This document shows, piece after piece, positions 58,601 through 64,000 of a DNA stretch of 64,000 bases (position 1 is its first letter; each line of letters begins with the position of its first letter). Origin of the DNA: Rhinopomastus cyanomelas (taxonomy: Eukaryota > Chordata > Aves > Bucerotiformes > Rhinopomastidae). The notes beneath the pieces are model-generated. The model was not told the origin of the DNA. It worked only from the letters and a program-made list of their open reading frames with translations, and did no database searches. The stretch is taken from the NCBI GenBank assembly GCA_013400115.1, contig VXBP01010356.1, positions 372,669 through 436,668 of the forward strand, given 5' to 3'. Both the position numbers and the translations under genes were made by a program.

Positions 58601-61600
58601 ACAGTGTGTGTTTCAGTACGTGGTAGAGATAGTTTGGTTCAGCAGTAGACTTCACTCATGAAGTTCCTGATAATTCTTCAGAATATGGAACAAACAGACC
58701 AGCTCCTTTTTCTCAGTGACCGGGTGTGTTCACGTGCACAAATGCCCATGCACACAGATGCATCAGGGCACTGAATTCTGGCCATGCTGAAAGAAGAGAA
58801 AGTTCTAGAGGCATTTGGTTCCCTCTTTGCTTCTGCAGAGCTCTGTAAGATGCACATAGATGATTCCCACTTGTTTATAGCATATGTGGCCTTTAGTTCT
58901 TTTATGCCTTTTTTTTAATGATGCTGTTTTGGGAAATAACACTTGTGTGTCATAATCTCTGCCATTTACATCCAGTAAATTTTGTCTGTGTTGGCCTATT
59001 CTAGCTAAATTTAACAGGAAATAGAGCTCTTAGAATATCTTTCTAGATATGGCTGCAGTAAAAATGAGTTGAACAGAAACTGTTAACCATTTAAAGTCAG
59101 GGGAACCTGCTGGCCCTTACTACATGTGTGCTGGTTGACCAGGAGGTCCTGTTGAAACTTACTGATGCCAGACTGGTCAGATTTCTTCTTGCCAGCCACA
59201 TGTTTAAGAAAGGATTGAGAGAAACTTCACTGGAGATATTCAAGACCCGCCTGGATGAGTTCCTGTGTGACTTGGTTTAGGTGATCCTGCTGTTGCAGGC
59301 GGACTGGACTAGATGGTCTTTCGAGGTCCCTTCCAATCCGTAGTGATTCTATGATTAAAATAGAGCATGGCTCCAGAAGACCATCCACAGAAATGAGACT
59401 GTGCTCTAATGCTTAAGGAATACAGAGTGTTCTTAGTTGCTCTGTTAGAAATGAATAGTTATTTGAGGTGTAACTGACTGATTTTCAAAATGTTTTTATA
59501 TGAAAGATTGCACAGTTGAGACCATTTATAAATAAGTTTCCCAAGTTAGTGTTATTGGAACTTGTAGAGGATGACTGGGGTTTTTATTGATGCTGTATAG
59601 CATGGCATGAAAAAAATCTTTAAAAGTGCTTTTGACAAAGAAATGTATTGAAATAAAAGTCAGACCTTAATTGTTATATGAAAGCAATATAATCATCTGT
59701 AATTGAATTGTCAGAAATGCAAATGTTAGCATCTTGACATTTACCATTGCTGTTCTGTCTTTTCTAATTATCTTTATTAAAGGCTGAAATTAACAAAGGA
59801 AATGGCTGAAAATTAGGAATGGTTTGTTACATTAGGTGACATTTACTTCTTTGATACCCTTTATCTTGAGTTCAGCTTGATGTTCAATTATTGTCTCTCT
59901 TCTAGGGAATTGCACCAAAATTGAGATTTTCTACAAGCTCCCTTATTACAGAAAGTCTACTAAGCTCAGGAAGGAGTCACACACAGGTTAGCATAATTTA
60001 ATTGTTTGCAATTTAATTTCTAGATTTAATATTGATAGCCTTAGTCCAATTTTTGCATGTGCTGCTCACTTCAAACTTTTCTCATTCTTTTGTTGTGGTT
60101 AAAGCAGTTATCATGGGTGCTTGACAACTTGATTAAATTTTTAATCAAGTATGAGTAGAGAGTGGGTTTAGTGCATGACAGAAAATGCTGAGAGTTCCTT
60201 GAATCTGAAACAATTATCAGCTACTATGTTCTATGATCAGCTGAAGTGTCAATCCCTGGTGTATTTGTAGGTGGGAAGATGCCTTCTCACCATTTCTTCC
60301 TGACACTTAAAATTAAGGACAGTGAAAGCTGGGTAAGTCAGGGAAGGTACATCATCAAAACTAGAACAATTAATTTAATTGCTTTCCATAACAGTATCAG
60401 TAACAGTAATGGAAATGAAGATTTTTGTTGAAAAGACTGTCATCACTTTTAATCTGGAAATGCTGCTTCTGCAGTGAGCAAAGGCCAGCAGGACTAGAGA
60501 CATAATTCTACCCCTCTACGCAGCACTGGTGAGGCCTCCCTTTGAGAACTTTGTGCAGTTCTGCGCTCCTCACTTCAAGAAAGATGTGGACGTGCTGGAG
60601 CAGGTCCAGAGGAGCAACAAGGCTCTAGGGACAAGAATGAACAACAAGGGACTAGAATGAAAGGCTGAGGGAGCTGAGGGTGTTTACCCTGGAGGAGACT
60701 CACGGGGACACTCTCTACAGCTACCTGAAGGGAAACTGTAGAAAGGAGGTAAATGGGCTCTTCTCCCAGGCAACTACTGATAGGATTAGAGGGCAAGGCC
60801 TGAAGCTGTGCCAGGGACTGGTTAGGTTGGATGTTAGGAAGCACTTTCTCATGGAAAGAGTGATTAGACACTGGAATGGACTGCCCAGGGTGGTGGGGAA
60901 GACCCCATCTCTGGAGGTGTTTAAGGACAGATTAGACTTGGCACATAGTGCCATGGTGTAGGTTGTGGTGACGTTAGGTCATAGGCTGGACCTGACGATC
61001 TTAGGGGGTCTTTTCCAGCCTCAATAATTCTGTGATTCTGTGAAAGTTAACAGGTGAAGCAGCTGAAGAGACAAGTAATGTAGCTCCTGGTGAGTTTGGT
61101 AGCATACTTCTTTTCCTTTGGTCTCTGGGACTGGATGTTCTGGTTGGATTTCCTGGCACAAACCATCATGTAAATTTATTCTTGCAGCCACCATTTTTGC
61201 TATAGCATCTGCATTAAAATAGAATGTTTGTCAGGGAGGTTTGCATGCAAAGCAAGTAAAGTGACTTCAATGTTTATAGCATTGCTAATTAGCTCAGAGG
61301 GAAGTTTCCTCCTAATTCAGCAAACAAAATTAATTGAGACGCTTACATAAAGAATAAAAAGAATAGTTTTCAAATTGTTGATGTCAGAAAGCTAACTTCT
61401 CCGATGATGACTTCAATAAGGGCAGTCTGATTTAAAATGTGCTTACAAGTATTTGCTTCATTAGAAGTCTTTTACAGTCTGTACACTATGAGAAAGCTGA
61501 TTGAGTAGGTATCAGACATGTAACATCTAGCATGTAGTAATGTATGTTTGAACCTCTTCCTGGGTTCAGAGAAAATGGTAAAAGCATTGTGTTTTAAACT

Positions 61601-64000
61601 GCTGTTTGGCTGTAGTTTGTGAGGAAAACTTCATCTGACATGGCATCTATTTCTGTTAAAATTATTCCTTCCCTGTTTGCGTTATTTTCAGGGATCTGTG
61701 TTCTGCATGTAGTCTAACCAGATAATTTCTGTTTTTGACTTCAGAGCGATTTGAGTTTGATGCATCACTCAACCCCAAATGGAAAACTGCAAACAAACTT
61801 ACCAAAGAAAAACACTCTTTCACCTAGGAAAACCCAGCGCAGCTTAACAACAAAGAACTATGAGCGGCCCACAATAGCTTCTAAGTCACATTCTCCATCT
61901 CCGTACACAAAAAGAAGAATGTGTGAGCTATCAAAAGAAGCCGGGCAACGACTTGCCCATTTAAACCTTGGTCCTTATGAATTCAAAAGAGAAACTGATA
62001 AACCTCCATTTGTAGTTAGACGGGTTTGTATTCTCTCCAAAGTACTTCCAGCTTAAGCTCAGATCAAATATTGTTCTTTCACTAAATACTGTTCCAAAAA
62101 TTCATTCAGCTCGTAGTTTAGAAGAATAATTTTTCTCTCCTTAACAGTCTGTCATATAGTGATTTAAATGTAAAATTAGCTAAAATAAATTTTCTTTTAT
62201 CCGCTTTAGTAACAGACAAAGATCAAATTCTTTCATGAATATCTTGGTTTAAATTCTCTGAGGCCCCATTTCTTTTCTTCCAGCGCACTAGACAGGATAA
62301 TAGGTGTATAAATTCAGCTTGGAAGTAATTGATACTAGTATTAAAAATTCCTGAATAAGACTTTAAAGAAAGACTGTCTAGTCATATTGTGAACACTTAC
62401 ATTTCTTCTCTTTCAACTTTTTTTTTATGTTGGCATGCTATGATCTTTGAAACACTTCCTTTGCTTAGAGCTACATCTCTAGCACTTTGACTTAGAGTTC
62501 ATAACCAGCCTGACTTTAGCACCTGATGAGGACTTTTTGCTAACTGTACCTGAAAAATCGTTCTGAAACCCTGTCTAAGTGCTCAAATAGAGAGGGCCAG
62601 ATTTTCCAGCCTCTTGGAGGATCATATTCTGATTTTCTCTTAACTTTTTTTATGACTGCGATATTCCTTTATTTGTAGAAAACCACTTTGAATGTGTAGC
62701 AGCACAAACAAATGGGATTGTTCTGATTTGTGATATGACATGATTATCTGCAATTTTGGACATTTGTCACACCCTTGAGATAATTTAATCACAGTATCAC
62801 AGTATCACAGTATCATCAAGGTTGGAAGAGACCTCATAGATCATCAAGTCCAACCTGTCACCACAGAGCTCAAGGCCAGACCATGGCACCAAGTGCCACG
62901 TCCAATCGTGCCTTGAACAGCTCCAGAGTTGGCGACTCCACCACCTCCCTGGGCAGGCCATTCCAGTGGCCAATGACTCTCTCGGTGAAGAACCTTCTCC
63001 TCACCTCAAGCCTAAATTTCCCCTGGCGCAGCTTGAGGGAACTAATTAATGTTTAATTAGTTTGCTTCTCTGTTTGTTTAATTTTTTAGTTTGTGTACAA
63101 ATGAACTAGTAATAACTTGTCAAATGTTAGATTTCTTTTTCAGGTTTTATTCTACATGTAGGTACCATTTAGTAGTTCAGGTTATCCTTAATAAGCCGTA
63201 AATCATGCATCAGCCTACTGTTGATGTCTCTCTCAGACATTTTTCTTTAAACTCCTTTTAATCAGTTCTTCTGGTTTTTTGATCTATAGGTGACGTTCAC
63301 AGTTTAATTACAGCATCTTTAAGCACTGATTATTGAATTTGATTGCTTGGTTATGTATGTTTGTAGAAAAAAGGAAAAAGCTTTCTCTTAACGTACCACA
63401 TCCAGACTGTCATGGCCTTTCAAGACTGAGATTGCTCCTTTTAGGTCATCTTTATCACTAAGAACTCTTTTGGCCTGGAGATTTTGTGTTACATTGAAGA
63501 TTAATATTAGACTATTATGTGAAATACAACTTTTTAATTAGGAAGAGATTCAGATATCTTTTGATAAGATGTGAACTGTTTGGAATAAATATGTGATATC
63601 AGGAAATGTTTCAAAAGACTGTAGATATTACAGATTAAGGAAACACATCTAATTACTTTTTCTCTGAACAATGTGTTATGCAGAGTTTTCTAGACCCTTC
63701 CTAGCCCTGTTTTTATTTATGCACACTAATGCTAGCAGTGCACATAATTCTAGCAAAATGTGGTGAAAATGATAACAACTGTAGTAAGTAATATTTAAAT
63801 AAAAGGAAAATATTTCAGAAAGGACTAGATGTGATCTTATGAGGGAAAACAGTAAAAAACAAAAGAGCATTGATACATCTCGTGCTTGGCATTTTAACAG
63901 TATTTTTGCTTTAGATTGAACATCCAAGTCCTGGTACCAACCTTCTGGCCTGTTGTTCCATGCGAGAAAGCACAGCAGAAGGCCAGTCCAAGACAGACCA
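46570..64000 (+). CDS. SPATA6: Spermatogenesis associated 6, 5' part of a spliced gene (8 exons, cut by window end)
   Basis: SPATA6 is a sperm-neck protein. In mouse it is needed to build the connecting piece between head and tail, and its loss gives headless sperm. I joined eight exons: 46570-46617, 51139-51276, 52764-52812, 53910-53951, 55298-55422, 59906-59986, 61745-62023, 63915-64000. The frame stays open for 282 residues plus two bases, against about 490 for the mammalian protein, so the C-terminal 40% lies beyond the window. Landmarks match my memory of mammalian SPATA6: CPGVLLKDK and GQYKKT (about residues 19-42), VDPGD (68-72), ELIQLVPP (about 84-91), ENTRDF (about 101-106), SKSHSPSPYTKRRM and NLGPYEFK in exon 7. 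The N-terminal region up to about residue 150 is the conserved SPATA6 domain. The paralogue SPATA6L is less likely, because exon 7 and the GQYKKT segment follow SPATA6 and its usual neighbour PLPP6 is absent upstream. Exon assignment is by eye. Confidence 0.93.
47040..47275 (-). mobile_element. Old CR1-like fragment in SPATA6 intron 1
   Basis: Weak but ordered antisense CR1 text: aatcattgcattgttcaggc, then aaccccatccctggaagcgt. Next come aaagaaatttgtcctaatgg, ctaacctaaacctctccctg and ccttgtcctaatacttgtga. Much diverged. Confidence 0.6.
49010..49303 (-). other. Unrecognised antisense open frame in SPATA6 intron 1
   Basis: 97 codons from ATG to TGA on the reverse strand. The reading is polar and cysteine-containing (DFEECPAWCYLGLFCCSC near the N-terminal third, then KMAIKKSTNSNHGNEQNS). 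It matches no family I know. There is no poly-A tract downstream to mark a retrocopy, and no promoter is apparent. Most likely chance or a relic of a dead element. Confidence 0.2.
51139..51276 (+). CDS. SPATA6: SPATA6 exon 2 (46 codons)
   Basis: The acceptor is tgttgcag and the donor is gtaaga, phase 0 at both ends. The product begins ISCPGVLLKDKEELYLSV, continues through GQYKKT, and ends RLVFEK. This is the best conserved part of the N-terminal SPATA6 domain and decides SPATA6 over SPATA6L, whose human copy lacks the LLKDK and GQYKKT strings. Intron 1 before it is 4,521 bases. Confidence 0.96.
52764..52812 (+). CDS. SPATA6: SPATA6 exon 3 (49 bases)
   Basis: The acceptor is tcttttccag and the donor is gtaggt. 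The product is VFADIVDPGDLVELME plus one base of the next codon, so the exon ends in phase 1. The VDPGD motif is shared by SPATA6 and SPATA6L. The exon is too short to stand out as an open reading frame. Confidence 0.93.
53021..53260 (-). mobile_element. CR1 LINE 3' fragment in SPATA6 intron 3
   Basis: Reversed tail (tagaaccatagaataactca), then gagagcatcaagtccaacca. It continues with gtagaggtcaatgaggtctgc, cctcagcctccacttccttgg and gctaagcagctccagctcc. An internal part is missing compared with full CR1. Confidence 0.85.
53910..53951 (+). CDS. SPATA6: SPATA6 exon 4 (42-base micro-exon)
   Basis: The acceptor is cctttctag and the donor is gtattg. The two leading bases complete the leucine codon begun in exon 3. 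The product then reads DTTSLELIQLVPP with one base left over. ELIQLVPP is a signature of SPATA6 and is absent from the human SPATA6L protein as I remember it. Because the length is 42, skipping this exon would keep the frame. Confidence 0.93.
55298..55422 (+). CDS. SPATA6: SPATA6 exon 5 (125 bases)
   Basis: The acceptor is tttctttttag and the donor is gtgagt, which follows TTTACA. The exon completes a valine codon, then reads GKVLATYEENTRDFLFPNPK and continues to REILMKRSSSFT, ending in phase 0. The EENTRDF motif is conserved in the family. The EENTRDFLFP and PKLT wording is a little closer to SPATA6L than to mammalian SPATA6, as expected if birds keep ancestral residues. Confidence 0.93.
55423..59905 (+). 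other. SPATA6 intron 5
   Basis: 4,483 bases, AT-rich, with one CR1 tail at 59205-59356. Short open frames (56920-57204, 58071-58337) show no SPATA6 likeness, and exons 5 and 6 join in frame without them. Confidence 0.85.
59205..59356 (+). mobile_element. CR1 LINE 3' tail in SPATA6 intron 5
   Basis: Sense CR1 text: gatattcaagacccgcctgg, then aggtgatcctgctgttgcag and actagatggtctttcgaggtc. It ends with tagtgattctatgatta, with one clean octamer. Confidence 0.9.
59906..59986 (+). CDS. SPATA6: SPATA6 exon 6 (27 codons)
   Basis: The acceptor is tctcttctag and the donor is gttagc, phase 0 at both ends. The product begins GIAPKLRFSTSSLITESLLS and ends RSHTQ, closely matching mouse SPATA6 at the same place. 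Intron 5 before it is 4,483 bases and carries a sense-strand CR1 tail at about 59205-59356. Confidence 0.94.
60127..60150. repeat. Perfect 11-bp inverted repeat, 2-base loop, SPATA6 intron 6
   Basis: Arms ACTTGATTAAA (60127-60137) and TTTAATCAAGT (60140-60150). In RNA it would form a tight hairpin, 140 bases after exon 6. Confidence 0.9.
60480..61042 (+). mobile_element. CR1 LINE copy in SPATA6 intron 6
   Basis: Sense CR1 text from aggccagcaggactagagac (ORF2 C-terminal part) through gctgagggagctgagggtgt and actgataggattagagggca, ending with ttctgtgattctgtga. The 93-residue open frame at 60680-60961 is CR1 ORF2 end plus 3' UTR and not a SPATA6 exon. Confidence 0.93.
61745..62023 (+). CDS. SPATA6: SPATA6 exon 7 (93 codons)
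   Basis: The acceptor is ttttgacttcag, phase 0 in. The first half is a polar, basic, low-complexity linker that differs from mammals. The second half is strongly conserved: KNYERPT, SKSHSPSPYTKRRM, RLAHLNLGPYEFKRETDK, PPFVVRR. The donor after CGG is gtttgt, weak compared with the other donors in this gene. If that donor is not used, the frame reads on for 11 codons to a stop at 62054-62056. Confidence 0.95.
62786..63037 (-). mobile_element. CR1 LINE 3' fragment with cacagtat octamers, SPATA6 intron 7
   Basis: The left end has three repeats of cacagtat (ATACTGTG on the element strand), then caaggttggaagagacctca. It continues with cctccctgggcaggccattc and aagaaccttctcctcacctc, and ends near gcgcagcttgaggga. 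It looks the least diverged of the copies here. Confidence 0.93.
63915..64000 (+). CDS. SPATA6: SPATA6 exon 8, partial (cut by window end)
   Basis: The acceptor is ttttgctttag, phase 0. The reading begins IEHPSPG, aligning with the VDPPSP text that follows FVIRH in mammals, then continues 28 codons plus two bases to the window edge without a stop. Past the first seven residues the match to mammals is poor, as expected for this disordered region. Confidence 0.8.
   Translation, partial: MEHPSPGTNLLACCSMRESTAEGQSKTD

Noticed and set aside
60680..60961. 93-codon frame between SPATA6 exons 6 and 7
   Set aside because: Its text is CR1 (ending in CR1 octamers), and exons 6 and 7 already join in phase 0 as in mammals.
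1..64000. Endogenous retrovirus, CRISPR array, operon or bacterial features
   Set aside because: No paired LTRs, primer-binding site, gag or pol text of retroviral type was seen. The DNA is a vertebrate nuclear sequence with spliced exons, so bacterial features do not apply.

Overview
The window is nuclear DNA of a bird. The evidence is a dense scatter of CR1 LINE fragments with the avian 3' end (octamer tails of the ATTCTATG type, with TTGGAAGGGACC-like text just inside), very long non-coding stretches, and one vertebrate gene with standard GT-AG introns. CR1 copies add up to roughly a tenth of the window by my hand count. That is high for a bird, but I cannot name the species from it.

Positions 1 to about 46,300 hold no protein-coding gene that I can support. 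This part is non-coding DNA with CR1 fragments in both orientations, a few simple repeats, one very old turtle-like CR1 copy, one decayed LINE reverse transcriptase that is not CR1, and several blocks whose texture (homeodomain-type TAATTA cores, no repeats) suggests conserved enhancers. In mammals the gene on the 5' side of SPATA6 is AGBL4, so this may be the AGBL4-SPATA6 intergenic region or the tail of AGBL4. I found no AGBL4 exon.

From about 46,380 the DNA becomes GC-rich and forms a CpG-island promoter. The first eight coding exons of SPATA6 (spermatogenesis associated 6) follow on the + strand: 46570-46617, 51139-51276, 52764-52812, 53910-53951, 55298-55422, 59906-59986, 61745-62023 and 63915-64000, where the window cuts the last one. 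All seven introns are GT-AG, the frame is open throughout, and the joined exons give 282 residues plus two bases. In mouse SPATA6 builds the sperm neck (connecting piece). The promoter carries an RFX X-box-like palindrome and an NRF1-like palindrome, which fits a gene used in spermatids and ciliated cells.

The introns hold more CR1 copies (53021, 59205, 60480, 62786), and intron 1 has an unexplained antisense open frame at 49010-49303. The items most worth a second look are the promoter X-box, the non-CR1 reverse transcriptase relic at about 25,850-26,420, and an orphan open exon-like segment at 35325-35538 with good splice sites.
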